A stretch of 64,000 nucleotides of DNA from Allomyces macrogynus ATCC 38327 (Eukaryota > Blastocladiomycota > Blastocladiomycetes > Blastocladiales > Blastocladiaceae). The notes under the pieces were generated by a model. That model was not told where the DNA came from, ran no database searches, and worked only from the letters and a program-made list of their open reading frames with translations. Of the stretch, positions 10,126 through 19,845 are shown one piece after another. Position 1 is the stretch's first letter. Each line of letters begins with the position of its first letter. A program made the translations under genes and the position numbers. The stretch covers positions 417,647-481,646 of the forward strand of contig GG745344.1 in the NCBI GenBank assembly GCA_000151295.1. The letters run 5' to 3'.

Positions 10126-11478
10126 ATGTCGTCTCGATACACGCTCGTGCGCCGCGCCGACGGGGTGCCCGCATCGGCGGTGCCCGTACCCGCGGCCGTG
10201 ACCGCCGCGACGATGCCAACCTCGCCGATCTGGCCCACGTCGAATTCGAACGGCGCGCGCAACTTGCAGGCCGCGGCCGGCGGCGTCGTGGACCCGACCC
10301 CGACCGCAACGCTCGGCGCCTCCACAACTTCCACTTCCAACGCGGCACTCTCGACGCCCGCCGTTCTCGCCCTCGCCGTCGTGGTCCCTGCCGTCGTCAT
10401 CGGCCTTGTCGCCCTTGGCGTGACCGTTGCGCGCCGCAACAAGCAGCGGCGTGCGGCCGACACGGTGGCCCCCCCCACGTTGCCCGGGACGCCCTCGTCG
10501 GCCAACCCGCCGTCCCTCCCGCGGTCGGTCCGGTCGAACCTGTCAACCTCTACCAAGTCGTCCAAATCGGCGACTGGCCGGTGGCACACGGTCGCGCGGT
10601 CGATCCGCACGCTCCTTGGCCAGCGCACCACCGACGACGACAACGGCCCCGTCCCACGCACCGGGTCCACAACCCCCACCAGTCCCGGCGCACGCGCCGC
10701 GCCCTCCCCCACCTTCCTCGCATCTGTCGACCGCGCACTCAAGCGTTCAACGCTCGAATCCGTGCAGTCCGTCACGTGGGCGCCCGCATGGGCGCCGTCC
10801 GCGTCGGACGTTGGTCTGTCCCCACGCGTCGTCGTTCCCGACACCCCGACGGCGCCACAGGCGACGCTCGCCGTCCCACGCCGCGCACTGACCGTGCGCA
10901 ACGTGCGGTCGACGTGGGGTGATGGCGCGTCATGCGTGTCGTCGTCGACGGTCACGACCGCGACCACCGCGACCACCGCGTACGAGGGGAGTTTGGTGAA
11001 CAGCGTCTCGCCGCGCGGATCGTCGATTGCCGTCGCCGCCCCGCCCGTCCCGCCCATCCCTGTGGTCGCGCCGAAACTCCCGCCGCTCGCGTTCGAGCTC
11101 GAAAACAATAACGCGCCACCCGTTTCCCCAGTGGCGGCGGCGGCGGGCACGGCCAAGCGCATCTCGGCGGCCGCGACCAACCCGCGTACGTCGCTGTGGT
11201 CGGTCGCTGGGTTGACGGACGCGACCCAAGGGACGATCCAGCGCCCGGACTCGATGATGCCCGCGTGGGTCGATCCGGACGTTGACACGGACCGCGCACT
11301 CGCGCTGTGGCCGCCCGCGGCGGGGCCCGCGCCCACACGCCCGCCGACGTGGGATCCGCGCGCGACAATGCTCACGGATTGTTCGGCGTTTGCCGAGATT
11401 GATGCGCCCGTGTCCCCGCGCGCGGCTGCGGCTTGGACAGAGGTGCCAGTCCCGCCGGTACCGGTGCGCGCCGAGTAG
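10126..11478 (+). CDS. Single-pass membrane protein with long disordered cytoplasmic tail
   Basis: The ATG at 10126 is preceded by CCACC, a good context, and gives 450 aa. Residues 1-75 are Ser/Thr/Pro/Ala-rich, as in O-glycosylated fungal ectodomains. Residues ~78-100 form one hydrophobic segment (VLALAVVVPAVVIGLVALG) followed by a basic stop-transfer cluster (RRNKQRR). The remaining ~345 residues are Ser/Thr/Pro-rich and probably intracellular. There is no cleavable signal peptide, so the predicted topology is N-out/C-in (type III). The layout resembles fungal cell-wall sensors such as Wsc/Mid2 proteins, but the WSC cysteine domain is absent. The function is unknown. The frame is open upstream to 9898, but no ATG lies there. 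Confidence 0.75.
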   Translation: MSSRYTLVRRADGVPASAVPVPAAVTAATMPTSPIWPTSNSNGARNLQAAAGGVVDPTPTATLGASTTSTSNAALSTPAVLALAVVVPAVVIGLVALGVTVARRNKQRRAADTVAPPTLPGTPSSANPPSLPRSVRSNLSTSTKSSKSATGRWHTVARSIRTLLGQRTTDDDNGPVPRTGSTTPTSPGARAAPSPTFLASVDRALKRSTLESVQSVTWAPAWAPSASDVGLSPRVVVPDTPTAPQATLAVPRRALTVRNVRSTWGDGASCVSSSTVTTATTATTAYEGSLVNSVSPRGSSIAVAAPPVPPIPVVAPKLPPLAFELENNNAPPVSPVAAAAGTAKRISAAATNPRTSLWSVAGLTDATQGTIQRPDSMMPAWVDPDVDTDRALALWPPAAGPAPTRPPTWDPRATMLTDCSAFAEIDAPVSPRAAAAWTEVPVPPVPVRAE

Positions 11479-11703
11479 AAGAATCGCGTGCCGAGGAGAA
11501 TTTGTGTTTTTCCGGCCGCGAGGTGCCGTGTCGCCGTGCGACACGGCACGAGATGAGTTTTGCTGATGTGTAGACCTTTCCACCGTGTGTTTCGTTTGCT
11601 TCCTGCTGTTGTCGTGATGGATTGATACAAGACGCTGTACAGGATTCATTTTGCCACCCGCTAAATATCGTGCAACGAAAGCACTACCCGCCCCCAACGG
11701 TGT

Positions 11704-12965
11704 TCACAGCCCTACCACCGCCGCCAACTCGGCCGCGACCACATCCAGCGGGCGCACGGCCAGCGCGAGGTACGTGACGACCTCAACAATCTGGTTTGCG
11801 GCACCGAGCGAGTCGCCAATGACGCCGTCCAGGATTGAGACAATGTACCGGCCCGCAGCAATCGTCGTCAGCGTGCCGAGCACCCAGACCAGCGCCAGAT
11901 GGTAGAGCGACCCCTGCAGCGCCCACGCCGTAAAGGCAAACGCCGAGGCAGTGCCAACCACGAGCCGGATGGGGGTCACGTACAGGACAAAGTGCTTGCC
12001 CGGCGCGGATTGCGCGGCGTCGTCCATGTAGGGGTGTGCGTAGAGGAGGTAGACGCACGCCCACCGGCCCCTAGTGACGACGGAGGTGCGTTAGTGATTG
12101 GGTACCGTATCTGCGCGCGAAGAGGGTGGGGAACGTACATGACGTGCCCCGCGACAAGCACCATCGGCGACAAGACCATGACGGGCGTCGTCACGGGCGT
12201 GAGTCCGCCAAGCAACAGGTTCAGGCCCGACAGTTTCGCGCCGAGCACGAGCACGAGGCCAATGCACCCGTAGGTGCCGAGACGCGAGTCGCGCATGATG
12301 CGGAGAATCTCGGCTTTCCCCCACCCGCCGCCAAATGCGTCAAAGCAGTCGGCGACGCCGTCCTCGTGAAAGGCGCCCGTCAGCCAGACGGTGGCGAGCG
12401 TCGAGAAGAGCACGCCGATCGTCGGGTGCCACAGGAACGCGGCAAACTTGTAGGCGATCGTGCCGAACAGGCCGACGATGACGCCTGAAAAGATGGGGTC
12501 AGGATGGTGAGGGGAGAGAGTGGGTCGGAGCGAGAGCAGGAGCGCGCTCGTACCAATCAGCGGGAAGTAGACGGTGCTTTGCGAGATCCAATACAAATTA
12601 TGATCGACCTGGTCCGCACGAGGGGAACGTGATCAGCAGCAGCGCTTGCTTTGTGCATCGTCGCTTGATCACAATGCAGTAGTAGCACGTACCCAGATCG
12701 GGCACGGCAGCCGCGTAAAGAACATGATGCCCGTCAAAAACGCTTGGTACTCGTGCATCCAAAAAGACATGCCGGCAAGCACATTGTCCGGGATCTGCTC
12801 GTTGAGATACCGGTTCAGGTCGCCGCGGTCGGTCTTGACAGGCGGCGCAAACGGGTCCTCCTCGACGACAGGGGCACTGACGGCACTGTCCGGGCGCTCA
12901 GCGACATCTTGGACGCCATCGGTGCTGGAAGACTTGGCCTTGGTGCCGGCCTTTTTACGAGCCAT
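11704..12965 (-). CDS. CobS-like adenosylcobinamide-GDP ribazoletransferase (cobalamin synthase)
   Basis: CobS joins AdoCbi-GDP to alpha-ribazole (phosphate) in the last membrane-bound steps of cobalamin assembly. Exons (minus): 12965-12693, 12608-12139 and 12070-11704; introns of 84 and 68 bp; 369 aa. Family motifs are clear: FFTRLPCP near residue 85, VYFPLIG, then the acidic signature TGAFHEDGVADCFDAFGGG followed by LRIMRDSRLGTYG, and C-terminally ILDGVIGDSLGAANQIVE. Several hydrophobic helices (GVIVGLFGTIAYKF, VLFSTLATVWL, FVLYVTPIRLVVG, LALVWVLGTLTTIAAG) fit the polytopic CobS fold. A ~70-residue hydrophilic N-terminal extension has no bacterial counterpart. Spliceosomal introns show that this is a nuclear gene and not bacterial contamination. 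Confidence 0.93.
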
Positions 12966-13413
12966 GGTTGCTGGTCCTGGTTCGTGACGATCAACGATGG
13001 TGGGGGATGCTGGGGCCTGGATTGCCGTGTTGATCCTCGTATTGCTGCTCGCGCTGCTGCCGCTCACGCTCGAGTGTTTCCACTCGTCGTCGCTTCTCGG
13101 TGCAAATGGTGAAGTGTTGCGGGGAGAGAGAAAGAGAGACAGAGAACAGCGGTTGACAGGCCTGGGCAAGTCTGTTGGAAGTGTGGCTCGGCCAGTTGCA
13201 AGTCGCGACGTGTCGAGTTTTCCGGTCCCTTCCGCCCCATCTTTTCCTGATCAAGAATGCCGTTGCCTGGCTTCCTCACTTTGCCGACGAAGACGCGACC
13301 GCACCGCAACGATGCCCGGTGGGGAGGGTACTGTTTATTGAGAAAGATACACACCGAGAGCAACGAAACAAACCGAAACCGACCTGCCCACGCCATGCCG
13401 CGCTGTCCGGCGT
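12966..13413. other. Intergenic between CobS-like and Nug1-like genes
   Basis: Holds the CobS-like promoter region and the 3' end of the nucleolar GTPase gene. No exon seen. Confidence 0.5.
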
Positions 13414-15332
13414 CTACATTCGTGCAAACTCGCCAAAATCAAACTCGTTCGCGTCGGCCGGCGCCTCATCCATATCCATGTCGACATCGCCCTGCACCCA
13501 CGCGCGCACGTTATCGCTCATCTTGCCCTCGAGCTTGGCCGCGAGCTTGCGCGCCTGCTTGGCCTGCTTACGCCGCTGCTGGTTGGTGCGCGGGTTGAGC
13601 GCGGCCTCCTCGTCGGTCATGATCATCTGCTTTCGTGCGCGGCCCGGCGCGGCACTATCCTCGCCCTCGGCCGCGCGCAAGAGCGCCGCGTGCTTGCGCG
13701 AACCGGTCGATGCGAGATCCGGAACCACGATCGCGTCAGACGGTGCGCCGTCGTCGCTATCGTCGCTGTCGTCGTCCTCGTCCTCGTCCATGACGTCGTC
13801 ATCGTCGTCCATCATATCCTCATCGTCGTCGTCGCTCACGTCCATACCGCCCTGCGCGTGCCGCGCCGCAAACTCGGCGCCCAGTTCCTGCTCGGACATG
13901 AGCGATGCGAGCCCCGCGTCCAAGTCGAGCTGGTCGGCAAACTGGTCAACGATCGCGGCACCGCCACCCAAATCGCGTTTCGGCGGGACCGAATAGTACG
14001 GAATCTTGCCGTGGTTCCAGTCGTTGAGCACGGCACGCGCCGCGTCCTCGACATCCGGCACCCCGCCGCGCTTCAACTTCCCGCGCGCTTTACCGACATG
14101 GAACAGGAACTCGTTGGTCGAATTGAACGGCGGGATCCCGTAGAGCACGCAGAGGGTCGCGGGCGCGGCGCGGGTCAAGATCAGTTCGACGGGCGTGATC
14201 GGGTCGGCGAGGGACTCGACGCGCATGCAGTTGCGCAATTGCACGGCGGCACGTTCCTGCCAGGTCGCGTCGGCGCGTTCGGGCGAGAAGACGATGCCCG
14301 GGCAGTCGAGCAACTTGATGTTCTTGTCGAGGTGGATTTCTTGCACGACTTTGGTGAGCCCGGGCGTTGCGCCGATCCCGCACACCTTGGCGCGTTTCAG
14401 CGAGTTGATCAAGGACGACTTGCCTACATTTGGATACCCGATCACGCCGACCGTCACCGACGTCTTGATGTCCTGGTTGCGCGAGTAGTTTTTCAGCAAC
14501 TTGACGAGAATATCCGCGCCTACGTGAGCAGTGATGGGATGAGTATTGCGGCACGTCGGACGTCGAGAGTGAGGCCACACGGGGGAAGAGCGTACCAATC
14601 GACTCAGACGACTGCAGCATGGCCTCGGTCGCGTGCTCAATCCGCACGTTCCCCTGGCCCAAATTCCGGCGCTGCGCCTGCGTGCTCGCCTTGAACGCGA
14701 TCGTCGGGAACTCGTGCCGCAAGTAGGCGAGCCACTGCTGCACGTTCTCCTTGGGCACGAGATCCACCTTGTTGAGGACCAAGATCACGCGCTTGCCCGT
14801 GCCGGACTCGAGAATCATTTTCTCGACGTGCACGGCGCGCGTGCCAATCGGGTCGCGCGCATCGAGTACTTGCAAGATCACGTCGGCCTTTTCCATGATC
14901 TTCTGGAATTCGCGGTAGTAGGCACCCTGCGACTGCTTGGTCGACTGTTCCTGCCACTGCGGCTCCTCGGGTTGCGCGCCGGGCGCGTTGGCGAAATGGC
15001 CCGCGGCCGTGCGCAGCGCCGCCTTTTGCATGGCGAGCCGCCTTAGCCGCAGTTGCGCCTTGTTGTCGGCGAGCTGCGCTTGCGATTCCTCGGCTTGCGC
15101 GAGGAGCTTGGCCTTGAACGGCGCGAGATTCGGAATGCCCGGGTCCTTGCGCGCCTCTATTCCGATGCGCGCGCGCGAGGGTCAGCGTCGGGGAACGTAG
15201 GGTGGTGTCCAGTCGTGCAAAGTGCAACATACTGGACCGCAAGTTCGGGTCCTTTTTTTTGGCCTTGCGATCGGCCTCGCGCGTCTTGTTGAGCGCCTTA
15301 GCCTTTTGCTGGGCCGGTTGCCGCTTGCCCAT
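13414..15332 (-). CDS. Nucleolar GTPase of the Nug1/Grn1/GNL3 family
   Basis: This YlqF/YawG-family GTPase is needed for pre-60S ribosome maturation and export in the nucleolus. Exons (minus): 15332-15233, 15156-14596 and 14519-13414; both introns are 76 bp; 588 aa. The order of GTPase motifs is circularly permuted as in this family: DARDPIGTR, then NKVDLV (G4), then GYPNVGKSSLIN (G1/P-loop), TPGLT (G2) and DCPG (G3). The N-terminus is basic (KKKDP, KARKDPGIPNL), and PNLAPFKAKLLAQAEE matches the conserved lead-in of the family. The C-terminus holds an Asp/Glu/Ser acidic tract (13730-13840) and basic KQAKQARKLAAK nucleolar-type sequence. Nug1 is preferred to Nog2 because of the N-terminal lead-in and acidic tail. 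Confidence 0.93.
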
Positions 15333-15877
15333 GGTGGTTGGTGGTGGTGTCGAAAGATGTGGCGCCGATGGATGCGGTTCCGGGTCCAATGCAGTCAGAG
15401 AGCTGTTGCGGTTGCTGTCGCAACGATCGCGCCGTCTCGTCGTCGTCGCTGTGCTCGTCGCTGTCTCCTTGCCGCCGCGAAGTGCGAGCCGGCGACGGTG
15501 GTCGTTGCGCGTCAGGCTCACGTGACCGGTTGCTGCCCCTGAGCTCTACAGAGGGATTGGACTGAATGACTAACACGCGCGTGCAAAATGGAATTTATGT
15601 CAATCATTCGCGCCCCTGACAAACACCCGTTCCCGCCGCCTCGAATCTTCCGCAATCCAACCGCCATGGACCACCAACCCACCACGACACGACGCCGCGC
15701 CCCCCCTCGTGCGCGACCACGCTGCCCAGGTCGAGAATAAACATCCGCAGTGCGCCCCCCGCCAACGCGCTCCTCCTCGCCCGCATCACGACGGATCGGT
15801 TGCGGCAAGCAGCACGCTCCCCCCGCACCTTGGCCTGACCGAATCCCTTCCGACGAGTCCAACCACCAACCACCAAG
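15333..15877. other. Divergent promoter region, Nug1-like / riboflavin synthase
   Basis: The 545 bp separates two head-to-head genes and probably serves both. No TATA box stands out and no coding frame is convincing. Confidence 0.5.
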
Positions 15878-16757
15878 ATGTTCACGGGCATTGTCGAGAT
15901 CATGGGCCATGTCGCCGAAATCATTGAGCACGACACGGACGGCGGCTGGACCATGACGATTGGCGGTGCTGGGGCCATTCTCGGCGACTGCCACTTGGGC
16001 GATAGTATTGCTGTCAACGGTAGGCGTCCAGCGCGCGCATTTGGACGAGCGGTGATCAGGGGCGGTGCTGACGTTGCACACGCTGCCGTCCAGGGACGTG
16101 CCTGACCGTGACGGCCTTCACCGAGTCGACGTTCAAGGTCGGGCTCGCGCCGGAGACCCTGCAGCGCACGAACCTCGGCAAGCTGCAAGTCGGTGCCAAG
16201 GTGAACCTCGAGCGCGCCATGGCCTCGCACACGCGGTTCGGTGGGCACTTTGTTCAGGTATTTGCAAACTGCGGCGCCTTCCGGGGGACCCGTCCAGAGA
16301 GAAGCCATGCTGATCACGTCCTGCCACTATCTAGGGCCACGTCGACGGCACCGCGACCATTTCCAAGATCACGCCCGACGTGAACTCTTTACGGTTCGAA
16401 TTCACTTTGCCGGACCGCTCGCTCCTGCCGTACCTGATCCCCAAGGGCTACGTTGCGCTCGACGGCACGTCCTTGACCGTGTGCGACGTGAACGATGTCG
16501 CGCGCACGTTCACGATCATGCTGGTCGCGTACACGCAAGAGCATGTGGTCATGCCGCTCAAGAAAGTCGGGGATACGGTCAACGTCGAGGTCGATATGTT
16601 GGGCAAGTACGTGGAGCGCGTGGTCGTGGGCATGCTGGGGAGCGCGCCCGAGGCCGAGGAGATCGCGACGGATGGTAGCAAGTCGTCGCTCGGGAATTTG
16701 CTGCAGGCGCACATTGAGCGCGCCGTGGCCAAGGAGCTGGCCAAGCGCGGCGATTAG
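15878..16757 (+). CDS. Riboflavin synthase, alpha subunit type
   Basis: It dismutates two 6,7-dimethyl-8-ribityllumazine molecules to riboflavin plus the pyrimidinedione, the final step of vitamin B2 synthesis in the cytosol. Exons: 15878-16019, 16094-16257 and 16335-16757; introns of 74 and 77 bp; 242 aa, close to the family's usual length. The start is unmistakable: MFTGIVE, invariant at the N-terminus. Two lumazine-binding repeats follow, each with its GTSLTV-like motif (NGTCLTVTAF after splicing, DGTSLTVCDV). RFGGHFVQ|GHVDGT spans the second splice junction exactly. The C-terminus has VNVEVDMLGKYVER. The C-terminal half is one helical tail longer than in bacteria, as is usual in fungi. 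Confidence 0.97.
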
Positions 16758-16799
16758 CCAGCCGTCAATACACGATTACTTTTGCATTCGAATCGACTC

Positions 16800-18076
16800 T
16801 CAAAAAATCTTGATCACTATGTACATGCCGGCCGTGACCCCCATCATGACCAACAACACGAGCACGAGCGTGCACGTCGTCCACCGGCTCGAAGCGCGGT
16901 ACTGTTTCAGCCGGTCGGCCTCCTTGTCCATGCGCGCTGTGTTATTGGCCAAGATCTGCGTCGCGTCGTTGACGACTTGCAAGTCGGTCTGCAAATGGTG
17001 CGAGAAGGCGCGCGCATTGGCCTTGAGGACGGACGCCATCGACGCCAGGTTCTGCACGAGCTCGTCTTGCACCTTGTCGTGAATCTGTAGCGCTTCAGAG
17101 ACGTCCTTTTGGTCGGCGGTGCTGCTGGAGGTGCCGGACCGCGTGTCGCTAAGTTGAGTGGACAAAGCGGGAGCGGTCAGCAGCCAGGTATGCGAAGAAT
17201 CGAGGGAAATGGCAAACGTACCGGCCTGGTGGCCTCCGCTGGCGCAACGACGCATTGGACGCGGCCGAGGCCGACGCGAGCGATTCCAATGTGGGCGGTG
17301 GGATGGATTTCAGGGCTGTGGAGCCGGTTGGCTCATCAGCCGCGCTGCCGGGCAGATCCTAGCGCCGCAAACGACACGTCAGCGGCAGTTTGAGCAGCCG
17401 AATGGATGAGAACAAGGACGGACCAAGAGCTCCCTCCGCTTGGCCTCGTGTGCGTCGCGGTTGCGCTGCACCTGCTGCTGCAACTGCACGAGCAGGTCGG
17501 CGTGCGGCACGTTGGGCAGACGGAACGCTTGGTGTTCAAACTTGGGGAGACCCACGGACGCCTAGCAACAGCAAGGGCAGTGAGTAGCTGGTGGACGCGA
17601 ATGGAGGGATTCATCCCAGTCCGCAATGCACCTTGTCGTGTTGCACGGCGGCCTGCAGGCGACGCAGCCGCTCGGCGTAGTTGACGAGAACCGGATCGTT
17701 GGGAGGGCTACAGGAGCGTTCGGCACCGAGTGAGCACTTTTGTTGTCAAAACGCGGGTGCAGGTCTCCACCATACAGGGACGTCTTGAGCTTGTCGAGCA
17801 CCTGGTGCAAGTCCGCCACGTTCTGCCCGCGTTGCAGCAGATCAGCGTCAATCGTCCGTCGTCGTCCATTGCACGCAACTTGACAGCTAGAATATTTGAT
17901 ACCAGCGCCAGCCATTGTCGCTTGTCGGGATCGTCGAGAAGCGAGTTGAGGTGCGTTTCGAGGCGGTGCAGGCGACGGTCGGTGTTGATGCGCGCGCGTG
18001 TAACGTCGTCAGCGCCCGCGGGGGCGGCGCTGGAAACGAGCGCCGGCTCGGGCTGGATTGTTGCAGCGAGTGCCAT
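16800..18076 (-). CDS. USE1-like Qc/Qb-type SNARE of the ER
   Basis: USE1/p31 is an ER t-SNARE used in Golgi-to-ER retrograde fusion. The last exon (start ~17158) is typical: IHDKVQDELVQNLASMA, a heptad-rich SNARE core (LKANARAFSHHLQTDLQVV), a basic stretch, and a C-terminal tail anchor (VLVLLVMMGVTAGMYIVIKI). Earlier exons encode RINTDRRLHRLETHLNSLL, DADLLQRGQNVADLHQVL, PNDPVLVNYAERLRRLQ, PKFEHQAFRLPNVPHADLL and DLPGSAADEPTG; introns near 17204-17157, 17431-17362 and 17632-17567 join in frame. Two problems remain: a one-base frame break near 17850, and an unresolved junction near 17700-17735. The assignment rests mainly on the C-terminal SNARE and anchor. Confidence 0.75.
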
Positions 18077-18344
18077 GGCGTGTGGTTGCAGAAAGAAGTC
18101 CGTTCTGGAGGGCGCAACCTCGGGTCCTCAGCGGCCGGAACGAGAACGTGGCGATGATGGTCTGGCTTGTCGATTCGTGACTGACATGTGCCGTGGTGCG
18201 AGACGCGGCGCGCTGGTGCGAGACGTTCTCGTCCTCAGCTCCGACCGCCGCGCTGTCGTCCGCGGTGCGTGCGCCCGTCGACGACGACGACGCCAGCTTT
18301 TTCGGTGCACCAACTTGCTGCAAAGCACATAGAGTATCCGCGCC

Positions 18345-19679
18345 ATGGATCCGTCCGGTACCCGCCACGCCGGCAGCGCGCGTCGCCCGTCACTTCACCT
18401 CGCCATGACTCGAGAACCGTCTTCGGCAGCGGCCCAAGCATGGTCCACGTCGTACAGCGCGCTCCCGTCGCCAAGCACGCCGACGAGCGCGCGCGATCAC
18501 CTCCACCGTGCACAAGCGAGCCACCATGACGCCGTCGCGTACAACCACGCAGTCTCGCCGAAGCCGTTCCCACTCACGGGCCCTTGCGAACCAGCTGGCC
18601 GCTCGCCGTGCTGGTGTCACTGCAGCCACTCAAACCACCACGCTGCGCCTCTCCCACCTGGTGCCGTCACAATCAACGTCGGCGGTCACTTGTTCACGAC
18701 GCACTGGTCGACGCTCGCGATGGGCAACGACCCAGAGACGGGTCTCTTCCGCACACTGCACCACCTGTCGGTCCGCGACCCGGCAGACGACGCACCGCCC
18801 GACCCGCCGCTCTTCATCGACCGCGACCCGGCCATCTTCGCTTTCATTCTCGCGTACCTGCGCCGGCGGCACGCCGTCCCGCTAGGCAGCCCCGGATCCC
18901 CCACCGCCCCTTCCTCGGCTTCGCCATCATCCTCGACCACCTCGCCGTCTCGCCGCGCGCGATCTCCACCGACCTCATCCCCCACCAGCTTCTTGTCGGG
19001 CACCCCGCACGACTGGCCGGACCCGCGCCCACTCTGCACGTACCTCTCGCTCGCACACGAACTCGACTTCTACGGCTACCTCCACGACGCCAAGGTCGTC
19101 CTCGCACAACACCGCCGCCTCGCCACCACCGCGTCCCAGCCGACCCCGGCGCTCGTCACCGTCCGTGTCGCGTGGACTGCCAAGGAAGAACGACTGGTGC
19201 CTGAAATGGCGCGTCGCGCATACGGCATCGGCGTGCGCTCTGCAACCATCGAAGTTTCGGAGCTCGCCATGATGGTGGAGATCTACCCGGCCGAGTTCCG
19301 CGCGAGAGTGAATACGGATCCGCCGTGGCCGTACCCCGGACGGCTCGTGTTTCTGGAAGGCGGTAGTGGCGGCGCAAGGGGCGGAAACGTGATTGGCGAT
19401 GTTGGGCAGACGAATGCGCTGATGCGCGCGCACGTGGTCGCGCTGCTCAACCAGGTCATGGACTGCGGGTACGCGCTGGCGAATCCGAACGAGGTCGCGG
19501 AATTGAAGTGTAAGGTGCAGACGCCAGCGGTCAGGGAGACACCCGTCGTGTTTGTTCTGACACGGAACGTGCCGACAGTGGAGACGGGTGCGGGTGGGGC
19601 GACGGCGGTCGCGATGGCGATGGCGGCGATGGCAGGGCCGGTGAGGGGAGCGAGGGGTGGATTGGAGTACTTGTGGTGA
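18345..19679 (+). CDS. BTB/POZ protein with potassium-channel T1-type (KCTD-like) domain
   Basis: Single exon, 444 aa. The first ~105 residues are low-complexity Ser/His/Pro. The T1-type BTB fold begins at about residue 106 with VTINVGGHLFTTHWSTLA, the hallmark strand of this subfamily, and continues through FIDRDPAIFAFILAYLR. It is interrupted by a Ser/Pro-rich insertion (about 18890-19010) before CTYLSLAHELDFYGY. Such proteins usually assemble as homo-oligomers and act as Cul3 adaptors or channel-like scaffolds; no transmembrane segment is present, so a channel is unlikely. The C-terminal ~200 residues (LVTVRVAWTAKEERLV onward) match no domain I recognise. The start is the ATG at 18345. Confidence 0.83.
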   Translation: MDPSGTRHAGSARRPSLHLAMTREPSSAAAQAWSTSYSALPSPSTPTSARDHLHRAQASHHDAVAYNHAVSPKPFPLTGPCEPAGRSPCWCHCSHSNHHAAPLPPGAVTINVGGHLFTTHWSTLAMGNDPETGLFRTLHHLSVRDPADDAPPDPPLFIDRDPAIFAFILAYLRRRHAVPLGSPGSPTAPSSASPSSSTTSPSRRARSPPTSSPTSFLSGTPHDWPDPRPLCTYLSLAHELDFYGYLHDAKVVLAQHRRLATTASQPTPALVTVRVAWTAKEERLVPEMARRAYGIGVRSATIEVSELAMMVEIYPAEFRARVNTDPPWPYPGRLVFLEGGSGGARGGNVIGDVGQTNALMRAHVVALLNQVMDCGYALANPNEVAELKCKVQTPAVRETPVVFVLTRNVPTVETGAGGATAVAMAMAAMAGPVRGARGGLEYLW

Positions 19680-19845
19680 GGACGTCGAGCAAGAACTGGA
19701 TCAGACGAGCGAAACGACTTGCAATAAGGCAATAAGACGAACTGGGCCCTGGGGTATTGTTGCGGGCAAGATCAATGAATATTGGAAGACCAGTTTCATT
19801 CATTTTTCCCATGCTTCTGCATCTTTATTCACTCCATTCCCTTGC

